This document shows, piece after piece, positions 16,338-25,326 of a stretch of DNA of 51,474 bases. The notes beneath the pieces were generated by a model. The model did not search any database. It was not told where the DNA came from and was given only the letters and a program-made list of their open reading frames with translations. Position 1 is the stretch's first letter. The number at the start of each line of letters is the position of its first letter. The position numbers and the translations under genes were made by a program. This stretch comes from Bacillota bacterium (GTDB taxonomy: Bacteria > Armatimonadota > HRBIN16): positions 1 through 51,474 of the forward strand of contig JAIMBJ010000027.1 of the NCBI GenBank assembly GCA_023511455.1, in the 5' to 3' direction.

Positions 16338-18407
16338 ATGGCAGAGCATCGGTACTACCTTGTTAGCCAGCATGATTGGGCCAAGCGCATAGGCTTTTAT
16401 CTCGCTTTCGAGAACCGTAACCCTTCCGGCCCATGTCGGGTCGAGACGCTCGGGCTGTTCTTCGGCGTTGCGGACGGCCAGAATTGGTACGTATCCTCTA
16501 TCCCTGCTGGACAGTGGCGACTGGACACTCGCTACCACATCCGCGCAGAAATCACGGCAGAACGCGCGGTACTCTGGCAGAACGGCAAACAGGTCGGCGA
16601 GCAGGCAGTACGTCCACATCTGGTATCAGGCAAGTTGAACATCGGCGAAGTACCTTCGTGGGCGTTTGGGGATACTGATTATCATCTAGTGCCTGCGGAG
16701 CTGCGTCTCCTGCAGGGCGGTAGGGAACAACGGTTCAAAATCGGAGGCCCGCCTGCCGACCTGCCTGAACCGCTGCGCTTTTTCAACCCCCATGTCTTTT
16801 GGGGACTGGCTACTAACTTCTCCACTCATCAGATAGAGTTCGTCCCCAGTCTGCCAATTGCTGTAGAAGTAACTATCCAGCTGGCGCGGATACCAGACTG
16901 GCGGCGGTATATCCCTTATGTGGACCGATACGGGCAGTGTCGCTACGCAGACTACCCAACCAAGGTGCGTCGTGATGCTGATTTGCGCCGCGATTACGAG
17001 CAGGAACAGCGCATCCTTCAACAGTGGGGTATCCCTAACATCTTCGACGCGTACGGGGGCTACCTGCGCGCAGGGTGGCGTGAGAGACCGACTGGTTTTT
17101 ACCGTGTCGTGCGCCGTGACGGATACTGGTGGCTGATTACGCCCGAAGGCTACCCCTGCTTCTATACTGGCGTTTGCAGCGCGCCGATGGAGGTGTGGGA
17201 ACTGACCCCCGTTTCCGACCGCGAGGAGATATTCGAGTGGCTGCCGCCGCGCGAAGGAGAGTATGCTGGCATCTGGGCAACCAACGCCTGGGGTGAGAAC
17301 ACGGGGGCGGAGTACGTTAGCCTGTATGCCGTGAACCTGATGCGACGCCTCGGCACGAACTGGAGGCAGGCCTGCCGCGAGCTGGCTAAAAAGCGGCTGC
17401 GCACCTGGGGCTTCTCGGGGGTCGGCAAATGGGGTTACCTCGAGGAGATGCCGTTCGCGTCTGTGCTGTCACGGGGGAATGTGCCCAACCTCGTTAGCCA
17501 TCCCGACATCTTTGACAGCAGCGTTCAATCGCGGTTCCGCGCCGAGCTGGTTCGGCAGATAACGCCGTACCGACGTAGCCCGTGGGTGCTGGGCTGGTCG
17601 GTGGGCAACGAGGATCAAGAAATCATCCGGCGCGATGAGATTCGCAAAATCCTCGAGCTGCCGTACGCCCCACCCGCGAAGGTGGCAATCGTGGAGCATC
17701 TGCTGCGCACACGTTACGACGGAAACCTGAGCAGGCTGGCGCAAACATGGGGTGTGTCTGCAGGCAGTCTGGAGACCCTCTGTCGGGCGTCCATCACGAG
17801 GGCTTCTGACGAGGAGCTCGAAGCCATGCGCCGTTTCTATGCCGACCGCTACTATGACTGGATATACCGTACAATCAAAGAGATTGACCCCGACCACCTC
17901 TATCTCGGCTTCTGGATTTATCCGTACGGCTGGGAAAACGACGAGGATTGGAACCTGATTGCGAAACACTGCGACGTGTTGGGTTATGACTACTACAGCC
18001 TCACCTTCTCGCCACCGCAGTTGGCACGCCTGTTCGACAGGGTCGATAAGCCAATCCTGTGTGGCGAGTTTGCGTTTGCAACTTATCACGGCGGGAAGCG
18101 CGGTTGGGGGGCGTTTATGGGGTCGTCAGCAAGCGATGACCGCGAGGCAGGCGAACTCTACGTTCAGTGGATTACCGATGCCGCCCAGCACCCCTTGTGC
18201 GCCGGGGCAATGTGGTTTCAGTACCGCGACCAGCCGATTACTGGGCGAGGGCCAGGACGGGGGAAGCAGCTGTTTATCGGCGAGCACACGGCGCACGGAT
18301 TAATCGAGTTTACAGACCATCCGAAGTGGGACATGCTGCGACGGATGCGCGAGGTTAATCTCAAAGCGGTGCCCGTACGGCTGCGAGCGGCAGAGCAACG
18401 TCGTTGA
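16338..18407 (+). CDS. Agarase-like glycoside hydrolase (GH50-type), copy 1
   Basis: 689 residues from ATG 16338. The frame is open from 16239, but alignment with the tandem copy (AEHRYYLVSQHDWAKRIGFY against PSHRYHFAAQFDWARRTGFY) fixes the start here. The N-terminal beta domain (about 1-150) is followed by a TIM barrel with agarase-family landmarks: RDGYWWLITPEGYPCFYTGV, WGFSGVGKW, PWVLGWSVGNED (candidate acid/base Glu), HCDVLGYDYYS, KPILCGEFAFA (candidate nucleophile Glu), then QYRDQPITGRGPGRG. No signal peptide is seen, so it may act in the cytoplasm on imported oligosaccharides. Agar itself need not be the substrate. Confidence 0.8.
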   Translation: MAEHRYYLVSQHDWAKRIGFYLAFENRNPSGPCRVETLGLFFGVADGQNWYVSSIPAGQWRLDTRYHIRAEITAERAVLWQNGKQVGEQAVRPHLVSGKLNIGEVPSWAFGDTDYHLVPAELRLLQGGREQRFKIGGPPADLPEPLRFFNPHVFWGLATNFSTHQIEFVPSLPIAVEVTIQLARIPDWRRYIPYVDRYGQCRYADYPTKVRRDADLRRDYEQEQRILQQWGIPNIFDAYGGYLRAGWRERPTGFYRVVRRDGYWWLITPEGYPCFYTGVCSAPMEVWELTPVSDREEIFEWLPPREGEYAGIWATNAWGENTGAEYVSLYAVNLMRRLGTNWRQACRELAKKRLRTWGFSGVGKWGYLEEMPFASVLSRGNVPNLVSHPDIFDSSVQSRFRAELVRQITPYRRSPWVLGWSVGNEDQEIIRRDEIRKILELPYAPPAKVAIVEHLLRTRYDGNLSRLAQTWGVSAGSLETLCRASITRASDEELEAMRRFYADRYYDWIYRTIKEIDPDHLYLGFWIYPYGWENDEDWNLIAKHCDVLGYDYYSLTFSPPQLARLFDRVDKPILCGEFAFATYHGGKRGWGAFMGSSASDDREAGELYVQWITDAAQHPLCAGAMWFQYRDQPITGRGPGRGKQLFIGEHTAHGLIEFTDHPKWDMLRRMREVNLKAVPVRLRAAEQRR

Positions 18408-18423
18408 AAGGGGGAAGGCTATC

Positions 18424-20469
18424 GTGCCAAGCCATCGCTATCACTTCGCTGCCCAATTCGACTGGGCAAGACGCACAGGGTTTTACCTAAGTCTTGAAAA
18501 CGACTCAACTGAGCCGATTTGCAGGCTCGACACGCTTCGTGTTGCGATGGGCATCGGCGACGGCAACGCATGGCGCTTTATTGTCGGCTCAGCCGACTGG
18601 GACTGGGGCAAAACCTTCGCCCTGCGCGCACGGATCACTCAGCAAACGGCGTCCTTATGGATCAACGAAAAACTGGTTGGCGAAAGCGCTGGCGCCGTCG
18701 CTGCTCACCAAGGTGCCCTCGAGGTTGGAGTGACCCCAGTCTGGGCAATGGCACCAACGCAGTACTATGTCACAGCGCACCGGGTCGCCATCCGTGCCGG
18801 CTCTGGCAAACCGCTGGAGTTCGCGTTAGGGGCATTTGCACCCGCCGTGCCCGAACCGGTGCGGATGTTTAACCCCGAAACCTTCTGGGGACTGCCGGTT
18901 TACCGAAGGGGGTTTACCCCTGCCTTTCCAGTCACCATCGAGGTGACGTTTCGCCTCGCGCCGATGCCCGATTGGAAGCAGTTCCAGCCTTATATTGACC
19001 GCTACGGGCAGTGTCGCTATCTGCAGACCCCCGACAAGGTTCGGCGCGATGAGGACTTGCGGCGCAGTCTGGAAGAGGAGCGACGGCTTCTGAAACAGTG
19101 GGGCACGCCGACCGACTACGACCCTTATGGCGGTTACCGCAAGGCAGGCTGGCGCGAAATCGCAACGGGCTTCTATCGCGTGGTGCGCCGGGACGGGTTT
19201 TGGTGGCTGATTACCCCCGAAGGGAATCCCTGTTTTTATTTGGGAGTATGCTCTGTTCCCGCGCTGAACTGGGAGAAGACGCCCGTCTCGGAACGTGAAG
19301 CCATTTTTGAATGGCTCCCTCCGCGCGAAGGAAAGACCGCCGAATTGTGGGGCAGGGATGTCTGGGGCGAGCAGGCGGGCACCGACTACGTCTGCCTGCA
19401 CGCCGCCAACCTGATGCGACGTTTCGGGAGCGACTGGAAAAAGCAAAGTATTCAACTTGCGCGACAAAGGTTACTCACATGGGGCTTTTCTGGCGTTGGT
19501 AAGTGGGACCGTTTGGAGAACTTTCCGCATGCACCTGTTTTGAATCGTTGGGGCATTCCCACCTTGGTGCGCCATCCTGATATCTTCGACCCCGTGATTC
19601 AGGCACAGTTCCGCGAACACCTGCGCCGACAGATAGAACCCTATCGCAACAGTTCGTGGGTGCTGGGCTGGTCGCTGGGGAACGAGTATGACGAGATTGT
19701 CACCCGCGAGGAAACATTACAAATCCTCCGGCTGCCCGGCGCACCTGCGGGTAAGCGAGCTTTGATAGATTTTGCGCTGGAAAACTTATACCGAAATAAT
19801 CTCTCGCGGCTATCTGCAGCGTGGAACCTGAAGGCGCGTGACCGCAGCGCGCTTTACACCTCGCAGTCAACCCCACCCGACGAAGATGTCGAAACACTAC
19901 GCCGTTTTCTTGCAGACCGCTATTACGCATGGATATACCGCACGGTGAAAGAGATAGACCCCAACCATCTCTATTTTGGCTTCTGGGTGGTGCCCGGCTG
20001 GTGGGAAAACGAAGAGGACTGGATGCTGAGTGCGCGGCACTGTGATGTGCTGGGCTACGACCTTTACGCGCCCGAATTCGCCGACAACCGGATGAAACAG
20101 CGGCTCAGCCGCATCGATAAACCTGTCCTGTGCGGCGAGTTCTCCTTCCCACCGTATCACGATGGTGCCCGCGCTTACGGACGCTATCACGTGTGGGCGA
20201 AGGATGAAAGGGAGGCGGGGGAACTTTACGCACGCTGGGTAGGCGATGCGGCGCAGCATCCTGCCTGTGTGGGAGTGATGTGGTTCCAGTATCGGGACCA
20301 GCCGCTCACCGGACGCGGACCCGGCAGAGGCAATGTGCTGGTTATCGGTGAACACTATGCCTTCGGGTTGGTTGATTTCACCGACCGTCCCAAGTGGGAG
20401 ATGCTGCGACGGATGCGCGAAGTCAACCTGAAGGCGGCAGCCATCCGTCTGCAGACGAGGATGAAATAG
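18424..20469 (+). CDS. Agarase-like glycoside hydrolase (GH50-type), copy 2
   Basis: 681 residues, start GTG 18424 with GGGGGAAGG upstream; 16 bases after copy 1. It is co-linear with copy 1 over its full length, with the same landmarks: RDGFWWLITPEGNPCFYLGV, WGFSGVGKW, WVLGWSLGNEYDE, HCDVLGYDLYA, KPVLCGEFSFP and QYRDQPLTGRGPGRG. Both candidate catalytic Glu are kept, so both copies should be active. It is clearly a tandem duplication followed by divergence. No signal peptide is seen here either. The 3' 573 bases are read antisense by the convergent gene ending at 19897. Confidence 0.8.
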   Translation: MPSHRYHFAAQFDWARRTGFYLSLENDSTEPICRLDTLRVAMGIGDGNAWRFIVGSADWDWGKTFALRARITQQTASLWINEKLVGESAGAVAAHQGALEVGVTPVWAMAPTQYYVTAHRVAIRAGSGKPLEFALGAFAPAVPEPVRMFNPETFWGLPVYRRGFTPAFPVTIEVTFRLAPMPDWKQFQPYIDRYGQCRYLQTPDKVRRDEDLRRSLEEERRLLKQWGTPTDYDPYGGYRKAGWREIATGFYRVVRRDGFWWLITPEGNPCFYLGVCSVPALNWEKTPVSEREAIFEWLPPREGKTAELWGRDVWGEQAGTDYVCLHAANLMRRFGSDWKKQSIQLARQRLLTWGFSGVGKWDRLENFPHAPVLNRWGIPTLVRHPDIFDPVIQAQFREHLRRQIEPYRNSSWVLGWSLGNEYDEIVTREETLQILRLPGAPAGKRALIDFALENLYRNNLSRLSAAWNLKARDRSALYTSQSTPPDEDVETLRRFLADRYYAWIYRTVKEIDPNHLYFGFWVVPGWWENEEDWMLSARHCDVLGYDLYAPEFADNRMKQRLSRIDKPVLCGEFSFPPYHDGARAYGRYHVWAKDEREAGELYARWVGDAAQHPACVGVMWFQYRDQPLTGRGPGRGNVLVIGEHYAFGLVDFTDRPKWEMLRRMREVNLKAAAIRLQTRMK

Positions 20470-21261
20470 GGCTCGTCGAACCGGATGTGTTACGGTAGCA
20501 CGAAGGGTGTACTGCCAGAAACGAAGCACCTGCGACGACGCTGCCCAGAAGCCGACGTTGTCGTCGTTGGGGTTGGTGCTGTAGGTTACCCAGCCCGTGA
20601 TGTGCAGTGTTTTCGGCTGCGTGAGCACCACCTCCATGGTGGGCGCATTGGTTTTCCAGCTGGACGTGCCGCCAATCAGTCCGAAACGGCTTGCTGTCCT
20701 CGCGGGGTACACCACCCAGCCGCTGGAAGGCAGATTATAGAGACGTCCCTCCACATGTGCCGCGCGCGTATCCCACTGTGTTGCCGAAATATGCATCGAA
20801 GACAACATGACCGGCTTGAAGGCTTCGCCCGGACGGTTATCCAGAGTGAGGTTACCGGTGACGCTTAGCGTCTTCACCTGTGCCACGAGGCTATTCTTCG
20901 CCGGCGGATAGAGCCGTACCTCCAGCGATACCTGCAGGCTGGCGATGGTTCCCGATAGAGACAGGAGCAGAGCGTGGTCTTCTGTGCGCCAGTTGGCGGT
21001 CACAGGCGCGCCCTGATAGTACCTGCCTCCCGACCAGAAGGCAGGCATGAGGATCACCGAAGTGCCCCATCCCGACTGAGGGGAGTACACCATGCGAAAA
21101 TAGCTGCTGTCCAGATGTAGAGCAGCATATTGCGGGAAACGAGACCCGCTGCCGTATGCAATTTCCAGTATCGTGCCACGCTGCCGAACCAGCCATGTTT
21201 GCGCCAGAACGGATTGCGCAGATAGAATCAGTATCCCTGCCAGCACGTACCATCGGCTCAT
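19897..21261 (-). CDS. Secreted hypothetical protein with abnormal antisense C-terminal extension
   Basis: 454 residues as read. Signal peptide MSRWYVLAGILILSAQSVLA with a likely cut before QTW. The mature part up to about residue 265 is beta-rich (TILEIAYGSGSRFPQYAALH, LYPPAKNSLVAQVKTLSVTG), fitting a secreted binding or carbohydrate-active beta sandwich of unknown family. From about 20469 downward the frame runs inside the sense strand of the second agarase-like gene and changes character (HPRLQTDGCRLQ, many His and Arg). The natural C-terminus is probably near the boundary, so the original stop may have been lost by truncation or point change. The N-terminal 260 residues are well supported; the rest is doubtful. 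Confidence 0.6.
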   Translation of the reverse strand: MSRWYVLAGILILSAQSVLAQTWLVRQRGTILEIAYGSGSRFPQYAALHLDSSYFRMVYSPQSGWGTSVILMPAFWSGGRYYQGAPVTANWRTEDHALLLSLSGTIASLQVSLEVRLYPPAKNSLVAQVKTLSVTGNLTLDNRPGEAFKPVMLSSMHISATQWDTRAAHVEGRLYNLPSSGWVVYPARTASRFGLIGGTSSWKTNAPTMEVVLTQPKTLHITGWVTYSTNPNDDNVGFWAASSQVLRFWQYTLRATVTHPVRRALFHPRLQTDGCRLQVDFAHPSQHLPLGTVGEINQPEGIVFTDNQHIASAGSASGERLVPILEPHHSHTGRMLRRIAYPACVKFPRLPFILRPHVIASVSAGTIVIRWEGELAAQDRFIDAAEPLFHPVVGEFGRVKVVAQHITVPRTQHPVLFVFPPAGHHPEAKIEMVGVYLFHRAVYPCVIAVCKKTA

Positions 21262-21274
21262 CGCGATTTCCCTC

Positions 21275-22483
21275 TCACTCCAGCACCCTGACCTCGTAGT
21301 GGTTCTCCTGCAGCAACCTTCCTATCTGTGCGATATGCTCAGCATCGCGCACTTCCACCAGCAGCTCCACCCCTGTCCAGCCGTGTGGAACGGAAGGGTG
21401 GATGCGATTGTGGTGGACACTCATTATGTTGCCCTGCGCCTGCGCGACCAGCTTCAGCAGAGCCGCCAGTCCGCCCGGACGGTCGGGTACGGCGGTGAAA
21501 AAGTGGAAGTAGCGGTGTGCCAGCAGCATCTCGCGCTCAATCAGGTCGGAGAGCGTTTTCGCGTCAATATTGCCTCCAGAGACCACGATGACGGTTGTTC
21601 CGCGCAGCTGGATATTGCCGCTCTGCACCGCTGCCACTCCCGCCGCACCAGCCCCTTCTGCGACAATCTTCTTCCGCTCCAGCAGCCACAGCACTGCCCG
21701 CGCGATACTGCGGTCGTCCACCGTAACCATCTCGTCAGCGTAGCGCCGGATGTACTCAAAAGTGCGTTCCGACGGCGACTTCACGGCGATGCCGTCCGCG
21801 AGGGTGTAGCGCACCGGCGCCGGTTCTGCCAATCTGCCTTCCCGCCACGAACGAACGGCGGTGTCTGCCCCCTCCGATTGCACGCCAATCAGGGAGACTT
21901 CAGGCTTTTTCGCCTTCACCGCCGCCGCGATGCCCGCGAACAGCCCCCCTCCGCCCACAGGCACGACAATCTGCTCCACTTCGGGCAGGTCTTCCAGAAT
22001 CTCCAGCCCGCAGGTGCCCTGCCCGCAGATGATGTCGTCGTGGTCGTAGGCGGGGACGTAGGTGGCTCCGGTTTCCCGCGCGAATTGCTGCGCCGCCTCC
22101 ACCGCCTCGGCGAAACCTTCCCCCTGCAGGATCACCTGCGCCCCGTACGCCTTCGCCGCCTGCATCTTCGCGATAGAGCCGAAAACGGGCATGAAAATGG
22201 TGGCAGGGACCCCGAAAATCTGTGCCGCCAGCGCGAGTCCCTGTGCGTGATTGCCCGCTGAGCCGGTAACCACCCCTCGCGCACGAATTTCTGGAGGCAA
22301 GCGACGCAGGCACTCATACGCACCGCGAATCTTGAACGAACCGGTGCGCTGGAAGCTTTCCACCTTCAGCCATACTGGCACGCCGGCGATTTCGCTCAGC
22401 ATTCGCGCGGGAAAGAGGGGCGTGTGCTGCACTATCCCCTGCGCTGCCCCGCGTGCTTCCTCAATGCGCTCCAAACTGACCAA
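21275..22483 (-). CDS. ilvA: Threonine ammonia-lyase with C-terminal ACT domain
   Basis: 402 residues. PLP-dependent fold type II: the Schiff-base lysine K51 in RTGSFKIRGAY, SAGNHAQG, and the phosphate loop PVGGGGLFAG. The C-terminal 75 residues (TAVPDRPGGLAALLKLVAQA, then HGWTGVELLVEVRD) form one ACT domain. This is the architecture of the single-ACT threonine deaminases (TdcB/IlvA short type), which convert threonine to 2-oxobutanoate. The start is TTG (22483) with GGGGGTGG before it. It is downstream of the sugar-binding protein by 30 bases. Whether it serves isoleucine synthesis or catabolism cannot be told. Confidence 0.93.
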   Translation of the reverse strand: MVSLERIEEARGAAQGIVQHTPLFPARMLSEIAGVPVWLKVESFQRTGSFKIRGAYECLRRLPPEIRARGVVTGSAGNHAQGLALAAQIFGVPATIFMPVFGSIAKMQAAKAYGAQVILQGEGFAEAVEAAQQFARETGATYVPAYDHDDIICGQGTCGLEILEDLPEVEQIVVPVGGGGLFAGIAAAVKAKKPEVSLIGVQSEGADTAVRSWREGRLAEPAPVRYTLADGIAVKSPSERTFEYIRRYADEMVTVDDRSIARAVLWLLERKKIVAEGAGAAGVAAVQSGNIQLRGTTVIVVSGGNIDAKTLSDLIEREMLLAHRYFHFFTAVPDRPGGLAALLKLVAQAQGNIMSVHHNRIHPSVPHGWTGVELLVEVRDAEHIAQIGRLLQENHYEVRVLE

Positions 22484-22513
22484 CGTTCCACCCCCTGTGG
22501 GGAGCGCAGGCGG

Positions 22514-23500
22514 CTACTTTCTCTCCTTCAACAGCTCCTGCACTTCCGGGGTATCGATGTTCTCCTTCGTCACCACAGTAACACCCGTGTCCACGCGCTT
22601 GGGGATACTGGCGCGGTCGCCCTTAATGGCTTTTACCGCCAGCTTGACGCCCTCGTAGCCCATCTTGAACGGGTTCTGTACGATGAGCGCCTGAATGGTG
22701 CCGCGCCGCAGGGCGTCAATCTCAGGCTGGGCGGCGTCGAAGGCGACCAGTTTCACCTTGCCCGCCAGACCACGCTGTTCCAGAACCGTTGCCGCGCCCA
22801 CCGCGCCCGGCTCGTTCGCCGCGAAGATGCCTACTAAATCGGGATTGGCGGTCAGCATGTCCTCGGTCACCTGCATGGCGCGCTCCACCTGGCTCTGCGA
22901 GTAAAGCACCGGTCCCAGCGTAACGCCGGGGCACTTTTGGATACCCTCGCGAAAGCCCTGTTCGCGCTGTTCGGAGGATGCTGCACCCTTGATGAAGGGG
23001 ATCATGCCTACCTTGCCCTTGCCACCTACCAGCTCGCACAGTACCTCTGCCGCTTTTGCGGCTGCCGCGACGTTATCCGTAGCGACGAAGCTCAGCGGGT
23101 CATCGGAGTTCACTCCCGAATCGATGGTGATGACCGGAATACCCGCCGCCATCGCCTGCTTGACGATGGGAACCATGCCGTCCGCATCGCACGCCGCCAT
23201 CACGATAGCATCTACCTTCTGGTTGATGAAATCTTCCAGAATGCGCTGCTGTCCCTCGACGTCCGTCTCTTCGGCGGGACCTTTCCACAGAATCTGCACG
23301 CCCTCTTCCTGTCCTGCCTGTTCTGCACCAGCTTTCACTGTTAACCAGAACGAGTGCGCAGTACCCTTCGGCACGACAGCAATGCGCAGTTGCCCTTGCG
23401 GTGTAGCGGTGGTTTCCGATGTCGTCTGGCGTTTCGCGCAAGCAGAGAACAATACGGCAACGACTACCAGCAGAATCGGCACATGCACAAACCGTCTCAT
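22514..23500 (-). CDS. Sugar ABC transporter substrate-binding lipoprotein (RbsB-like)
   Basis: 328 residues from ATG 23500, six bases after GGAGG; the longer upstream frame is non-coding. The N-terminus MRRFVHVPILLVVVAVLFSA ends at a lipobox Cys (LFSAC), so it is a lipid-anchored periplasmic protein. The body is a periplasmic binding protein of the ribose/LacI type: LRIAVVPKGTAHSFWLTVKA, AIVMAACDADGMVPIVKQA, GIPVITIDSGVNSDDP, MGYEGVKLAVKAI. No permease or ATPase gene is adjacent, so the partner transporter must be elsewhere. It lies between SAM hydrolase and threonine deaminase genes. Confidence 0.9.
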   Translation of the reverse strand: MRRFVHVPILLVVVAVLFSACAKRQTTSETTATPQGQLRIAVVPKGTAHSFWLTVKAGAEQAGQEEGVQILWKGPAEETDVEGQQRILEDFINQKVDAIVMAACDADGMVPIVKQAMAAGIPVITIDSGVNSDDPLSFVATDNVAAAAKAAEVLCELVGGKGKVGMIPFIKGAASSEQREQGFREGIQKCPGVTLGPVLYSQSQVERAMQVTEDMLTANPDLVGIFAANEPGAVGAATVLEQRGLAGKVKLVAFDAAQPEIDALRRGTIQALIVQNPFKMGYEGVKLAVKAIKGDRASIPKRVDTGVTVVTKENIDTPEVQELLKERK

Positions 23501-23642
23501 GACCATCCTCCGGTGCGATTGTGAAGTGGACATCTTTCTTTTCGCAGTGGATATGTGGCTTCCTGCTTGCTTGTCGGTGCGGATGTGCGCGAAGCTTTTA
23601 CTTCGCCGTGTTCCGGACGGAAACGGCTGCCGTTCCCGCTCG

Positions 23643-24488
23643 TTACTGTAGTCCCAGAGTTCTTTGCACCCGTGGGGGAGGTGTGCTTTCACGGCGCAAC
23701 ACCTTGATCGTATCCCCTCGCCGCAGGGCGAGCTCACGGGCCGCGCTACCGCCGTTGACCGCTATCTCCAGCCGCTCGCTGCTGCCGAACAGCGCCAGCG
23801 CTTTCCCGCGAGCCACGTCGCCGTAGGTACTTGCTATGGGCAATAATGTGTTACTCGCCGCTACCTGCACGGCGGGTTCTTTCACGTCCCAGCGGGTGCG
23901 CCATGCCTCGTAGTTATCGCGCGTCAAGTTCGTGATGGCATTGCCAAAGCGATCGATGTGTACCACTGTAGCACGAATACCCTGCCAATCTACCCGTATG
24001 CGCGGCAGAGGCAGTCGCTGCAGGTGATGAATCGGTGTGCCCAGTTCCTCCATAGGAACCCCACACGCGATGTGGGCGGCGACCGGTGCGAAGATGTCCC
24101 GTCCATGAAAGGTGGAACTTACCGTCGGCAGGTGATAGCGGGGGTTATCGAGGCATATCGCCTGAAGCAGCTTCTGCCGCTGCAGCACGAGCGTAAAGAT
24201 GCCGTTATCAGGACCAACAAAGAACGCCTTCGCGGTGCGAAGAGCAACGGGCTTTCGCGCTGTGCCCACCCCGGGGTCCACCACCGCGACATGTATCGTG
24301 CCTTCGGGGAAGTAATCCACCGAAACGTCCAGCAGGAAAGCACCCGTTGCGATATCCTGAGGCGGCACCTGATGCGTGAGGTCTATCACCTGTGCGCTGG
24401 GGCAGATGGAGGTGATGACCCCTTTCATCACGCCTACGTAAGTGTCTTCCGTGCCGAAATCGGTTAACAGGGTGATGATGGCACTCAT
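23643..24488 (-). CDS. S-adenosyl-L-methionine hydrolase (adenosine-forming), DUF62 family
   Basis: 281 residues. N-terminus ITLLTDFGTEDTYVGVMKGV, then HVAVVDPGVGT, FHGRDIFAPVAAHIA and the C-terminal VHIDRFGNAITNL are the signatures of the SAM hydroxide adenosyltransferase family, which cleaves SAM to adenosine and methionine. Family members are related to fluorinase but hydrolase is the default activity. It has only a weak ribosome site. The gene has its own start region before the sigma factor operon, which diverges from it. Confidence 0.93.
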   Translation of the reverse strand: MSAIITLLTDFGTEDTYVGVMKGVITSICPSAQVIDLTHQVPPQDIATGAFLLDVSVDYFPEGTIHVAVVDPGVGTARKPVALRTAKAFFVGPDNGIFTLVLQRQKLLQAICLDNPRYHLPTVSSTFHGRDIFAPVAAHIACGVPMEELGTPIHHLQRLPLPRIRVDWQGIRATVVHIDRFGNAITNLTRDNYEAWRTRWDVKEPAVQVAASNTLLPIASTYGDVARGKALALFGSSERLEIAVNGGSAARELALRRGDTIKVLRRESTPPPRVQRTLGLQ

Positions 24489-24723
24489 AATCCTATGATA
24501 ACAAAAAGGCTCAGAAGTCGTCTATGTCATTGGAACAAGGGGAGGACGTGCGAGCAAAGGAAGGCGTGTCTCACGCTGGGACAGTCGTCCCGTCGCCGCC
24601 CGGCGGAGCCCGCCCGCCCATGTGTGTCAGAAACGGTGCGGGCACCCGCTGTCTCTCCGCAGTGTGGGTTGGCGCGAGGGGGAGCCTACGGTGCTCGCAC
24701 CGAAATAGATAAGGAGCGACGCA

Positions 24724-25326
24724 ATGGACGCGCAAGTATGGGAGTGGCGAGTGGCAACCGGAGAGCATCCCCGGCAAGAGGGCGAGCAGCAGCTCATTGA
24801 ACGCTGCCGCGCGGGCGATATGGAGGCGTTCGGCACGCTGTGGCAGCAGCACCGCACAGCGGTCTTCCGCAGTATCCTGGGTATCGTGGGCAATCCACAA
24901 GATGCCGAAGACCTCACCCAGGATGCTTTCTTGCGTGCCTATCGCGCTCTGGATAGCTTTCGCGGTGAGGCACAACTGCGAACGTGGCTCATCCGTATCG
25001 GCGTGCACCTGGCGATAGACCATGTGAAGCGCAAAAAAGCGCGTCCGGAGGTGTCTCTGGACTGGGATGTGGGCGGCGGATATGCAGACATAGACCCGCA
25101 TACCGCTGCCGAGCGCAACGAACTGCGCGAAACGGTGCGGAAAGCCATCGAAGCCCTGCCTCCCCATCATCGCGCAGTGATTGTGTTGCGAGATATGGAA
25201 GGAATGGATTACTCGGAGATGGCGCAGGCGCTGGGATGCAGCGTGGGTAGTGTGAAACTACGCCTGTTTCGTGCCCGGCGACTGCTCAAGCAGCGACTGG
25301 AAGTGCTTCTGGGGGGATCACCATGA
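24724..25326 (+). CDS. ECF-type RNA polymerase sigma factor
   Basis: 200 residues, start ATG with AAGGAG ahead. Region 2: QLIERCRAGDMEAFGTLWQQ, then NPQDAEDLTQDAFLRAYRAL and FRGEAQLRTWLIRIGVHLAI. Region 4: ALPPHHRAVIVLRDMEGMDY and ALGCSVGSVKLRLFRARRLL, the DNA-binding helix-turn-helix. There is no region 1 or 3, so it is an ECF (SigW/RpoE-type) factor. Its TGA overlaps the next ATG by four bases. It heads a four-gene operon and is presumably inhibited by the next gene product. Confidence 0.97.
   Translation: MDAQVWEWRVATGEHPRQEGEQQLIERCRAGDMEAFGTLWQQHRTAVFRSILGIVGNPQDAEDLTQDAFLRAYRALDSFRGEAQLRTWLIRIGVHLAIDHVKRKKARPEVSLDWDVGGGYADIDPHTAAERNELRETVRKAIEALPPHHRAVIVLRDMEGMDYSEMAQALGCSVGSVKLRLFRARRLLKQRLEVLLGGSP

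Noticed and set aside
21173-22261. A 362-codon plus-strand frame
   Set aside because: Antisense to threonine deaminase, which has complete family motifs.
23501-23737. 79-residue N-terminal extension of the sugar-binding protein
   Set aside because: It would bury the lipoprotein signal peptide in the interior and overlap the SAM hydrolase gene; GGAGG just ahead of 23500 fixes the start.
24532-24569. GGAAC...CGTGTC as an ECF autoregulatory promoter before the sigma gene
   Set aside because: The spacing of 27 bases is far from the usual 16-17, so it does not form an ECF promoter.
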